DNA of 64,000 bases from Cryptomeria japonica. Its lineage: Eukaryota > Streptophyta > Pinopsida > Cupressales > Cupressaceae. Where the stretch lies: NCBI RefSeq assembly GCF_030272615.1, contig NC_081412.1, positions 688,950,083 to 689,014,082 of the forward strand, given 5' to 3'. This document shows, piece by piece, positions 47,728-59,498 of the stretch. A program made the translations under genes and the position numbers. Under the pieces are notes generated by a model that was not told the origin of the DNA, did no database searches, and saw only the letters and a program-made list of their open reading frames with translations. Within the stretch, counting starts at the first letter, position 1; every line of letters begins with the position of its first letter.

Positions 47728-50136
47728 AATTGCTTTCAAAATATAAAGTGTTTGTGAAAACAATGAATGTTATAAAATAGACACCTAATTTTGAGAAGCT
47801 AGTCAATCTAATGTAGAAAGAAGAGTCTTTGAATTTGAAATAATAACATAGTGAGGAAGATCATGTGATGACCACACACTACATGCCTGCTCCTACGCGC
47901 ATAGGTTCCCTATGCACCCCGTGCTCCATGTGCTTGCGCTCAACATGCACACACTACGCTGCCCATCGCTTGAGTGTTGTGTTACCCACCACTCAAGCAC
48001 CACTGTGTCACCTTTGGCGCTTCGCCTCAACTCATTGTCATCGCCCACTACTTGAGTGTTGTGCTACCCACCACTTGAGCACCACAACATCACCACTTCC
48101 ACTTCACCTCAACTCGTTGTCGCTGCCCACCCTGCCTCCAATGTGCCACCACAAACCAAACATCAATCACATGCATGACCAAGGACTGTACCTTGGTCCC
48201 TAGCTCCCCTGCACTAGCCCTTTGGTCGTTTATGCAACCAAGGGCTATTTTTTAAGTACCCGTGTTCATATTAAGGCCTATTAGATAGTTTTTACAAAAT
48301 CAACTATATCTTTGTTTGGTGTCTATTTTTTTTCGACTTCCATATATCATTGGAAAGATAATTTAGAGGGCTACCCAAAAATATAGGTGGTTTTGTTTGA
48401 CTTGTATCCTAGTGATTGCTATAGTCCATTGAAGTCAAACCTTCTGTTTTGCTCTCCTGGGGCCATAACTTGGTCGAATAGACTCAATTTTATGGCTTCC
48501 ATATAAGTCAGAAAGCTCTCAGAGTCCTCTATCCAGATCTACAAGTATCTTTTCTATATTTTCACTCACATACTTAGTGTTTTTAGTCAAAGTGATTTCT
48601 TGTTTTCTTGCTTCCTCATCATTTCAATTGCATCGGGGTTTGTGTTTTCTTATTGTGGGGGCATCAACTTATCTTTTTTCATATCCTCTTCACACCTTAG
48701 CCCTATGGAAGACTCTGTTGTTGATCTCATGCCCCATAATTATCATGCCTAGAAGGATCAAACGATCAGATTGCTCATGTCTAGGGGTTCGTGGTCTAAT
48801 TGGATGAGACAACCCAACTTGACTTGTCTGTTTGAGAAATTTTAGCACAAAAATAAGAAGGACAAGGCTATGGGATTGATTTTTATTCATGTGTCTGATA
48901 GTCTCTAGTTTCACCTCGAGTCTTGCACTACTCCTTGGGCAATGTGGAATAAGTTCAAGGATCTTTTTGGGACAATTGATGAGTTCAAGGTAATATAGTT
49001 GGAGATGAATTGACCACATTGGTGTCTGATTCTTTTCGTACTATTAAGGACTTTTTTGTGAAGTTCAAATCACTCATATCTTTGTTGCATGGTTGTGGAA
49101 AAGAGAAATGTAACAAAGAGTGTCTTCTTGATTTTTCCTAAGCTTCAAAGGCCTTTTTAAGTGAATTTTAATTAACATATTTTTATATTGATTTGTATAG
49201 TTTTGTTTTGGGGGTTGGTTGTGAATTCCCATACATGTTTGTGTGAGGGAATTTATTATTTTATGATTGGTTTTTTAGAGGAGAAGCCTAATTATTGTTG
49301 GAGATAATTTTGTGAGTTTTGGAGAGGGTTTTTGGATGGATTTGCTTGTAGAGAGAGGATTTTGGAGAGCTTTTGGGAGATTGTAATTGTGTGTTAGTAG
49401 AGGGTTTTTCTAGAGGATTATTGTTGTATTTTGGCTTTCTTGCTAGTTGGAAAACTTGTGGCTATTTGTGGGAGTGATTTGTGCTTCATTCTTCCTTCTT
49501 TCTTCTTCATTCTCTTTGTCTCTACAAGACCCTCGAGGTAGGATTTGAATTCCTCCTTGAATATTATTTGATTTTCTATGATTTGGCATTGAGTGTCTTT
49601 AATTGAAATCTGATTTTTTTAAAATTATGGTCATATACATTAAAACATTGGCATTGAAATGCACACACACACTCTCTCTCTCTCTCTATGTTTTCAAATT
49701 GACTATTCTTAAGGTTTGTTACCCTCTTTGTTTGATCTTTGTATTTTCTTTGTTTTTTGTATTTGAAATGGAAAAATGTTTTATTTAGTACCTTTCCTTT
49801 CAATCTAAAAATTGTTTTAATTTCTGGTTATGAATGTGAAGTTATATGTTGAAATTATATCATTTTCTTTGTGAAAATTGGGGGTTGTTTGAGAGTTTGC
49901 TATCTTATTTTATGTGTATGGTTGTTGGGGCTAATTTGGTTGATTTTATGAAAGTTAATCAAACCTATCTCAAATAGGTTATGAAGGAAGGGAAAACCAA
50001 TGCAAGGTTAGATGGTTAGTTTAAACCCAAATAAACATAAAAGACCAAATAATGCATAAAACAAGATTCTTATACCTTGCAAGAGAGAGTTCTCTCTTGT
50101 TCCTCTAATTGAGCTATTGGTGAAGCCAACAATGCG

Positions 50137-52183
50137 TGGTGCAGGAGTACCTAGTTGAGTAAAAACTCTCCTTTTTGAGGCTTTCATGCTTTCATGTTTG
50201 TAATGTCTTGTGTTAGGTTTATGATGTTGGTTTAGGTTTTTGTGTGTCTTTTTAAATGGTTTTGATCTCATTTTGTGCTCAAGAGGTCAAGTTTTGTCTT
50301 TCAAGATGTGAGTTGACAATTTTGGGTCTCTAGGCCAAAAAGGGCAAAAATGTGAAAAATTGTCTGAAAGGTCTAGAAATGCTTTTCAAAGAATTGCAAC
50401 ATGTTTGATAAGTGTTTTTAAGCATGTCTAAGGTGTTTAGATAAGTTGATGAGGTTAGGTTGTCAAAAATGTCTTTTGGAGCAAGAAATGTTGTCATTTG
50501 GGCTTGTAAAAGTTGTCAAAGTTGTCATTTTTTTTACTTTCCTAGCAAAATGAAGTTGTGGAAGCCTCATGTCCATAATAAGGATTGATAACCAATTGGA
50601 AAAAATATAAAAGGCCTCCATTTTTCTTGTAAAGGGTTGGTGATTGTATTAGCAAAAGAATCTTAATAGAAAAGCATGAAATTCTGGTATTTTTCACTGT
50701 GTTTTCCTTCTTTGGAGTAACAGTCCATACTGTAGCATATTGGTCCATACTGTACCTTCTGGGAAGTGTTCATTTTTATTGTCCAATTCTCTACAAGTGA
50801 TATTTGGATTGGTTTCTCATTTGCAAAGTTGATTTAACAAATTCTTTCAGTTTGGTGTGCTCACTGCCCTATCAAGGGTTTGGGGTTACAAAATGCAACA
50901 ACTTGACTATTCAGGCCTGGGCTCCCACCAAATGGATTTGGTCAAGTTGGTTTATGCATGTAAATTGTGTATATATGTCTTTTTGAGTTAGAACTATGGT
51001 TGGAGGATGGATTTGTGTGAAAACTAGGCAAGTATAGATTACTCGGCTAGTATCATGAACAAGAACTCAAAATTTGCACCCAAGAATAATCGGAGTGAAC
51101 AAATGTGTGAGACAGAGGTCTGAATATGTTTCCAAGGATATTGTGAGTCACCTTGGTTTGTCAGAGTAAGGTACTTCTTATTAAACATTCTCAGTTTGAT
51201 TGCAAGACAATGAATTCACTGTTTTTTTAATGACAGTATGTGCAAAAAGATACTTCAAGAGCCTATTCAAGCTTTGTAAACACGCCTCAATATTGCTATA
51301 AGAACCTCATAAGTGTTTGGATATTTATTAATGCCATGGAAGTGTTTGGAATGAACTTCTAACACCTTGGAATGCAGTGATAATAGTGAGGTTGCTATGA
51401 CTGGTTTTTTTTTTACATGTTTTAGATTTTTAGTTTGTGAACCATGTGTTTGGACTAATGCCTGCAAGACAGTAGTAAAGAAAGGCCCTACATGATATGG
51501 CAGAAGGTATACCTCAGTTTGGAAGCTTCATTTGTGGAGTTGTAATGATTTCCCAATGTGGTTGGGTCTAAACCCTACCAAACCCTACAAAAGTGCTATA
51601 AATAGTGGATAGTCCTCATTTTGCATTAACAGTGGCCAAAAACATGAAAATCTATTAGCATATACCTCTAAAATACCAACCAAATCAATTTTGTGGGAGG
51701 AATTGCCCATCATTGGGTTGGGTGAGCTATCTAGGGACATTGAAGGACACCCCTCCACCTTCTTGATAGTATGACAAAGACATCTGTGGTTTGTAGTCCA
51801 ACAAAGGGCTTGAGTAAGAAGACCAAAAATGCTTAATTACCCCAAAACTACACAAGGTCAAAGACAATACTTTTGCTTAGGTTCTTAAACCATTTGGAGG
51901 AGCTTGTAATGACAAAGTACAATCAGAATAATGCCCAAAGGATAGAGGAAATGTGTAGGAAAGTATGTAATGGTTGGATATAGCCAAAAGTGGATGAGCA
52001 AGGGAATGAGCTCACTCAAAAGGGGAGTTTGTTTGGAAAGTGATACATGAGTTGCTTGGAATTAAAACCATAAGAATGATTTTGCAAACATATACAACAA
52101 CCTCAAACAAGTCTTTCGGAAACAAATTGAACCATTAGACTTAAAACATGCTTGTTGAGAACTTCCTAGCAAACTCCCTATCA
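50137..52183. mobile_element. Solo LTR or LTR-like insertion, 2,047 bp
   Basis: TGGTGCAGGAGTAC...CTCCCTATCA is flanked by ATGCG at 50132-50136 and 52184-52188. Copy 1 has one ATGCG with no insert (about 44068). The start TGGTGCAGG is shared with the nearby chromovirus LTR, so it may be a related family. There is no coding sequence. No partner LTR or internal region is present. Confidence 0.82.
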
Positions 52184-52570
52184 ATGCGCCCCTCCTTAAC
52201 TTGTTTGGATTAGCTCCTTGATTGGGATGTGGATTTATCTCCACACACAACAAGATTGGTTGGATTTGGATTGGATTTTAATGATGATAGATATAGATTA
52301 GATGAGAGAAGATTTGGGCATTATGATGGTGTGATGGATGACTTTGGATTTCAAATTAATAGCATAAGATTAGATGAGAAGTGGATGAAATGTCCAACAT
52401 AAGAATGTATGAAAAGTGGATGATTTGTGAGGAGAGGAGACTCTAATTTATAGATTGGAGGAGACCAAAATGAAGGGCCAAGATTGATTTTGGAATGAAG
52501 GGTTGAGATCGATCTGAGAGGGAGCACATGGATTGAAAGGACAAGGTGTGGGATTCAAGAGATATGCTAT

Positions 52571-54136
52571 TGGTGCAGGGGCACTCAAAGGTGTGCTAGC
52601 ATATTTTCAATTTGTGTTTGAATGCAACATAATGTGTTGCCTTGAAGGTTTCTTGTGTAGGTCCTAAATGGATGTGGTAGGTCCAATGCTACCAATGCTA
52701 TGTAATAAGCCCAAGGCTCCAAGGTGTATATACTTGGTCAAAAGCCTTGTATGGGAATTTTATTTATGTTTTGGGTGTCTAGGGGTCCTAGAGGTGTTGT
52801 GTGTCCACTTTGTAACCTTTGGTGTGAAGGCAAGTGTGTGATGTAATAATTTGTCCAAAGTTGCCCTGTTGTCATAGGCAATTTTGCAAAAAATTGAGTT
52901 GTGGTTGCCCAACGGCTATTTGGTTGCACTTTTACATTGGGAGATGGTTAGAAGGGTTCCTTGGCATTATTTAAGCCTGAGGAATGATTCCCAAAGGTTA
53001 GATAGAGACTTTGAATGAAATTTATACTTCCTACAATTCTGTAACTGCCATTTTTACTGCATTTTCTTGTGTTCTTGGCTTTGGTACGGATTTGTATGGA
53101 CATCTAGAAGGGATAATTTATTTAATAGGTTATAACGGTGAATAAAATTTCATTTGATGTAGGTTTGAGGTCTTGAATCTCTTTGGTTGAGGAGTAATTG
53201 AATTTTCTTTCTCGTTGCCTCGAAGAAACCCCAAAAATCAGGGTTTGGATGCAAAAGGTGCCATTATTCAACATTCCTCTATGGGAATGGACTGAAACCC
53301 TGGGGAATGTTGGTTCACCATGTATACTAACTATTTTTGTTAGTTTTGGAAGTAGGAGATTCCGCCTTTCTCTTTTGGAGTGATGCCCTAGACTTGACAT
53401 TACCCATGTGGCAAGTCTATGCAGTGAAGGATTGATTGAATCCTTGGTGCGGTGGACAAAAAGGTGGTCAAAAATTTCATGGAGGGGACCCTTAGACATG
53501 TGCAGACCTTCTCCAAAATCTCTAACTTCATTCCCATTTGACTAGTGGAGGTTTTGAGACCTAAAACCTGTATACTGGCTAACTAGGCCAAAATAGGCAC
53601 AATAGGGTTTGAACACTTGCACTCAAAAAATAGATGCAAAAGTTTGAAATCCTTTAGAGAGTCCAAATGGGTGTCTGGATATAAATTTTTTTCAAGGGGT
53701 TGTTTGGAGAGGTTGGTAGATAAAGAGGAAAAATCCCAAACAGAGGCCTAATTGATTGTAGGCCTATTTCCTAGGTCACTAAGAACAAAAGGCACAAAGA
53801 GCTTGGAAGAGCAGGCCCAAGAGATCCAAGTAAATGAAAATACCATGTCAAACATGTTCAAACACCCAAACATGAAATATTCCACCATTTGATCAAAAGG
53901 TCCTTTAGCAAGGAGCTTGGGGTTGTGAGGTGTCTTGGTTTAGGGGTTGAGTACATAGGAGTAAGAGTCTCATTGTGATACCAAGTTATCTTGAGTGGAT
54001 TGATACTTGGGAAGGATCAAGGACAAGCTTTAGAACCTTTGGAAGGTTGGAGGTATTGGACCACTGGATGGTGCCAAGTGCTAACCCATAGAAGAAGCCA
54101 AGGAAATTGCTTATTAACTCCAAACCCTCTGCATCA
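52571..54136 (+). repeat. 5' LTR of chromovirus
   Basis: 1,566 bp. Copy 2 of the segmental duplication ends within it at about 53680. Its private base changes (for example near 52752-52775) are absent from both the truncated copy at 44455 and the 3' LTR. Confidence 0.96.
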
Positions 54137-54139
54137 TAG

Positions 54140-54151
54140 TGGTATCAGAGC
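54140..54151 (+). promoter_or_regulatory. Primer binding site, initiator Met tRNA
   Basis: TGGTATCAGAGC, three bases after the 5' LTR. This is the site typical of chromoviruses. Confidence 0.95.
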
Positions 54152-54209
54152 TATACCAAGGTTGGAATAGTGTATGATAGACTCAAAATTTGGAAGAGAG
54201 GCCGATACA

Positions 54210-55246
54210 ATGCCTCCTAAGGAAATGAACCCATAGGCCATCAAGAAGATGGTAGAGGAGTTGCTTGAAGAGAAACTCTAAGAGACTGAACAGACCAAGG
54301 GAAAGGACAAAACTTGTGATGATGAATTAGAGGACGAGAATGAAGAGAAGGAGGAAATTCCTTAGAATATGGAACCTGATCAAAAGATGTTCTTGGATGC
54401 TTTGAAATCAGTAAATAGAGACAATTTGGAAAGTTTACCTATATATAGTGGTAGCTTGAATGGGGAAGAGGTGCTTGAATGGGTATAAGCACTCAACAAC
54501 CACTTTGACTACAAAGAAGTTCCTGAGGAGTAAATAGTGAGTTTGGAAAAGTTTAGACTCAAGGGATTTGCCTTGATGTGGTGGGCAGTGTTGCAAGAAG
54601 AAAGGATGAATATAGGGAAGAAGAAGATATCCTCTTGGGAGAGGATGAAGAACAAAATCAAAGATCAATTCCTACCAATAGACTGTGAGGTTCAGATGTA
54701 CAAGAAGCTACAAAATCTCAGACAGAGGGAGTTAGATGTGAATGCATTTACTAAAGAATTTCACAAACTAAGTCTTAGATCAAGGAAGCATGAAGAAGAG
54801 GTAGAGAAGGTGGCTAGATACCTGAAGGGCTAAGGAAAAACATTCAAGATGAGATCAACATCATGGCTCCAGAAACTATGCACAAATGTTTCCAATTGGC
54901 ATTGAGAGTGGAAGATAAGATAAGGAGAAGAGGAGAGCAAAACAATAGAGGAAGGGGAGGTAGGAATTTTAGAGGTAGAGGTGGCTATGGAGGAATAAAT
55001 ACTCCTTCAAAAAATGGTGACTCTAACCAGCAAGAGTCCATTGGAGAGTTCAACAATAAGAATGGAGGCTTTAGAGGAGGAAGAAGACCCTTTGGTAGGG
55101 GTAGGCAAGGAAGTCAAGGTAGGGGTCCCAGTGTTTTCACTGGAAAGTGTTACAATTGCAACCAAGTGGGTCATACCATGAGTAGATGCCCGAAGAAAGC
55201 TTCTAGTTCACATGGACCAGAAAGAAGGAATCACGCAAGAGGATGA
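54210..55246 (+). pseudogene. gag: Gag of chromovirus (decayed)
   Basis: Frame from ATG 54210 (MPPKEMNP) with five stops before 54540, then the capsid block EKFRLKGFALMWWAVLQEER, SWERMKNKIKDQFLPID and NLRQRELDVNAFTKEFHKLS. A one-base shift occurs near 54830. The C-terminal part (54863-55246) is Arg/Gly-rich with repeated GRGG/RGG and ends in a standard CCHC knuckle, CYNCNQVGHTMSRC, for RNA packaging. Confidence 0.88.
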
Positions 55247-56042
55247 TGGACAAAGTGTCAATTCACCCATGGGAAATGCAGGTCCCACCTTGGATAGAGA
55301 AATCCTCATGCTAAGGAGGACATTATTGAAGGTACCCCAATACAAGGAGCCACCACAAAGAAAGTCACTCTTCAAGACTATTGGTAAGTCTCATGGTAAG
55401 GTTTGTAAGGTGATTGTAGATTCTGGATCCACTAAGAATATTGTTGCTTTGGAAATGGTAGAGAAGTTAAAATTGAAAAGGTTACCACATGTGAGTCCTT
55501 ATAGGGTGTCTTGGCTTAACAAGGGGCAACATGTAGTGGTAGATAAACAAACTTGGGTGGATTTTTAACTAGGAGACTATAAGGATAGGATCTTGTGTGA
55601 TATCCTTCCTATGGATTCTTGTCACTTCTTGTTAGGATGCCCTTGGCAGTATGACGTCAAAGCCCAACATGATGGGGAAAAGAATGTGTATGTCATCTCC
55701 AAGAATGGTAAGCAATTTAGGATGGAAATTTTACTTGATCAAGGGGAATAGAAGATTGTTAGTCCAAGTATCATGATGATTATTGGGAAAGATTTTTCAG
55801 ATTCCCTTAAGCAAGAGGAGACCCAAGGCCATCCTTTAGTCTTATACCCAAAGGATAAACCTCAACAAGAGAATGGTGCAAAGAGAGAGGTTCCTAGTGA
55901 AGTACAAGCCATGTTGGATAGATATGAAGGAGTTGTAGCCAAAGACATGCTTGATAACTTGCCTCCAATCAGACAAATCAGTCATCAAATTGATTTGATC
56001 CCTGGTGTATCAACCAAACTTGGCCAAAATTTGTTAAATTGA
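55212..56042 (+). pseudogene. Protease region of chromovirus (decayed)
   Basis: The frame overlaps the gag end. It has the active-site pattern VIVDSGSTKNIVA (DSG form) and LPMDSCHFLLGCPWQYD, separated by a TAA at 55566. A TAG lies near 55749. It leads towards RT with HQIDLIPGVS. The frame ends at 56042, just before the RT duplication. Confidence 0.85.
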
Positions 56043-56102
56043 TAGACCAACAAATTTCTTTTGAGGAGTGCTTCCTCCTTATTGGCAAGGCAACCAAAAT
56101 CA

Positions 56103-57020
56103 TCTATGGGTGATGAAGCATTGTGGAGAGGGGATTTAGTGTCCTAAATCATCGATCTAGATGAACCACTCCCAAACCCTAGCTAGAAGTCATGGGCACA
56201 AATGACAAAGGGAGATGACTTTGAACAAAACTTCCTACAAGATGACTCCCAAACAGAATGAGGAGATATCAAGACAAGTGCAGGAACTATTGAACAAAGG
56301 GTTGATTAGGAAGAGTTTAAGCCCATGTGATGTACCTACTATGTTGGCACCCAAAAAAGATGGAACATGGAGAATTTGCACTGATTCTAGAACCATTAAC
56401 AAGATCACAATTAGGTACCAGTTTCCTATGCCTAGGATTGAAGACCTAATGGACTATCTTGGGGGATCTTGCTACTTTTCAAAAATTAATTTGAAATCAG
56501 GTTACCATCAGATCAGAATCAAACTTCATGATGAGTGGAAGAATGCCTTTAAGAAAAATCAACTATGGGCGATGAAGCATTGTGGAGAGGGGATTTAATG
56601 TCCTAAATCATTGATCTAGATGAATCACTCCCAAACCTTAGCTAGAAGTCATGGGCACAAATGACAGAGGAAGATGCCTTTGAACAAAGCTGCCTACAAG
56701 ATGACTCCCAAACAGAATGAGGAGATATCAAGAGAAGTGCAGGAACTATTGGACAAAGGGTTGATTAGGAAGAGTTTAAGCCCATGTGATGTACCTACTG
56801 TGTTGGCACCCAAAAAAGATGGAACATGGAGAATGTGCACTGATTCTAGAACCATTAACAAGATCACAATTAGGTATCGATTTCCTATGCCTAGGATTGA
56901 AGACCTAATGGACTATCTTGGGGGATCTTGCTACTTTTCAAAAATTGATTTGAAATCAGGTTACCATCAGATTAGAATCAAACTTGGTGATGAGTGGAAG
57001 AATTCCTTTAAGACAAATGA
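56103..57020 (+). repeat. 459-bp tandem duplication inside RT
   Basis: CTATGGG(T/C)GATGAAGCATTG occurs at about 56104 and 56563, and all of the first ~460 bp recurs with few changes. Both copies encode [19 protein letters not shown]-like sequence up to [10 protein letters not shown]. Only the second copy runs on into the catalytic half of RT. Confidence 0.95.
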
Positions 57021-58071
57021 GGGTTTATATGAGTGGTTGGTGATGCCCTTTGGGCTCACAAATGCACCTAGTACCTTTATGCACCTCATGAATAAGGTAT
57101 TGGTTGAATTTATTGGAAAATTTGTTATTGTTTATCTTGATGGAATCTTGGTGTTTAGAAGGTCCAAGGAGGAGCATTTGAAGCATTTGGATTAGGTTTT
57201 GAGGAAGCTTCATGAGGAGAAACTGGTAATCAACCTTGAGAAGTGTGAATTCATGAAAACTAAATTGGTATATCTAGGCTTTGTGGTTTCTAAGGGATGT
57301 TTAAAAATGGATCATTCAAAAGTTGAGGTTATTTTAAATTGGCCTACACCTAGGACAATAGGGGATGTTAAGAGATTTCATGGATTGGCTTCTTTTTATA
57401 GAAAATTCATCAAGGGTTTTAGTCATATTTATGCTCCAATTCTTGACACTATAAAGGGAGGAATCAAATGCAGGTTTGTATGGATAGAGAGGGCATCCAA
57501 AAGTTTTGATATTTTAAAGAGGAAGGTTGTAGAACTTCCTACCTTGAGGATCCCTAACTGTGATCAACTTTTTATAGTTGAATGTGATGCAAGCAAGCAT
57601 GCAATAGGTGCAGTTCTTAGTCAGGAAGGGCATTTGGTGGCATTCTTTTCAGAGAAGTTGAATGAGGCTAAGTAAAGGTACTCAACCCATGATTTGGAGC
57701 TCTATGCTATGGTGCAAGCACTTAAAAAGTGGCACCATTACCTTCTTCCAAAAGAGTTCATTGTTTATACTGATAACTATGCATTGAGTTTTCTTAATGG
57801 ACATGAGAAGTTGAATCAAAGGCATATAAAGTGGGTTGAACAAATCCAACCTTACACTTTTACTATCAAGCATAAGAAGGGTGTGTCTAATAAGGTTGCA
57901 AATGCCCTGAGTAGAAGAGTTCTCACTATCCAAGAAATCCAATGGCAAAGTGTTGGTGTTGGTTCTCTTAAAACCATGTATAAGGAGGATAAAGATTTTA
58001 AGGATGCTTATAATGTATGTACTAATTTTTCTGATTCCTTTCATGTTGAGTTCCTTGATTTCTTGTTGTAA
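56674..58071 (+). pseudogene. Reverse transcriptase and RNase H of chromovirus (decayed)
   Basis: RT motifs [44 protein letters not shown] and [12 protein letters not shown] are present. The catalytic YLDD is changed to YLDG, losing a metal-binding Asp. Then a TAG at 57193 and LGFVVSKGCLKMDHSKVEVI. RNase H shows VECDASKHAIGAVLSQ, a TAA at 57673, and YAMVQALKKWHHYLL and KVANALSRR. One frame runs throughout. Stops are where Gln codons would fit. Confidence 0.9.
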
Positions 58072-58119
58072 GATGGATTTATCTTTAAGGGGCATCAACT
58101 ATGTATTTCTCAATGCTCT

Positions 58120-59498
58120 ATGAGGGAGAATATCATTAGGGAAAAGCACAATGGCATGCTTGGTGGTCATTTTGGTTTGGATAAAACTTTGGAGCAGGTA
58201 TCAAGGTTTTACTTTTGGCCTAAGATGCAAGCAGAGGTAAGAAGATTTGTGGAGAATTGTCCCATTTGTCAGAGGGTAGAAGGACTTTCTACTAATACTG
58301 GGTTGTATCAAACTTTATTGGTTCCTATTGGGAAAGCCTTAGTATGGATTTTGTACTTGCTTTGCCCAAAACTTCTAGGGGGTTTGATATTGTCTTTGTA
58401 ATTGTTGATAGGTTTAGCAAGATGGCTCTTTTTGTGCCATGTAAATGCACAAATGATGCATTTCATATTGAAGGTCTCTTCTTCAAAGAAGTTGTAAGGA
58501 TACATGGTCTACCTCTCAATATTGTCATTGATAGAGACTCCAAGTTTGTGGGTCATTTTTGGAGGACTCTCTGGAATAAATTGGGTACCAATCTATCATT
58601 TTCTTCAGCATACCACCCTGAAATTGATGGTCAAACTGAGGTGGTTAATAGATCTCTTGGAAATATTCTTAGATGTCTAACCAAACAGCATGGACAAAGT
58701 TGGGATTCGGTGATTGGACAAGCTGAATATGCATATAATAATTTAGTTAATAGAAGTATAGGGAGACACCCATTTGAGGTTGTGTATGGCTTACATCCTA
58801 GAGGGATACTTGAACTTAGAGACCTTGGAGGTATGGAAAGAAGGAGTGCTCAGGGAGAGGACTTTGCCATCATTATGAAGGAGATCCATGATCAAGTCAA
58901 TACTTCACTTCACAAAAGTGCAAATAAATACAAACTCAGGGTAGATGTTAAGAGAAGGGATGTTCAGTTTAAGGTAGGAGATTTGGTGATGACCTACCTA
59001 AGGAAAGAAAGGCTACCCAAGGGCCAACCGTCTAAGATATTCATGAAGAAGATAGGACCTCTCCGGGTGGTTCATAAATTTGGTAACAATGCTTATGAGG
59101 ATGAACTTCCACCAGAGATGGGGATCTCTCCCATTTTCAATGTATGTGATTTGATAGCCTTAAACGGTCCTCTACCTGATCCAGCACTTGGTTCATCTCT
59201 TGTGGAAGAGGATGTAGATTGGGTGAAGGATTTGCCTCCTAGAATACCATTAGAGTTGGAGAGTATCCTTGATTCCAAGGTGATCAAACAAACCAAAAGA
59301 GGGGTCTATAAGGACTACTTGGTCAAGTGGAATGACCTCCCCGAGTTTGAAGCTACTTGGATGTCTGAAAGTGATATCATAAAGCATGGAACCTCAGTCA
59401 CCCGATTGGCAACTCAAGGGACTTCAGTTTTCTTGTCTAGGGGAGTATGGTGCAGGGGCACTCAAAAGTGTGCTAGCATCTTTTCAATTTGTGTTTGA
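58120..59498 (+). pseudogene. Integrase with chromodomain (decayed)
   Basis: The zinc finger H...H...C..C is complete (GMLGGHFGLDKTL and ENCPICQR). A frameshift near 58330 separates it from the core, which has MDFVLALPKT, VIDRDSKFVGHFW and GQTEVVNRSLGNILRCL, so all three acidic residues are present. A GPY/F-like region (MKKIGPLRVVHKF) and a chromodomain (VYKDYLVKWNDLPEFEATWM) follow. Chromodomains direct integration to marked chromatin. The stop lies inside the 3' LTR at 59498. Confidence 0.92.

Larger units (their letters stand above)
45567..53680. repeat. Copy 2 of the segmental duplication, enlarged by two insertions
   Basis: The length equals copy 1 (5,033) plus the two insertions with their target copies (1,029 and 2,052), which predicts an end at 53680. 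The alignment does end there, inside the 5' LTR of the chromovirus. Confidence 0.93.
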
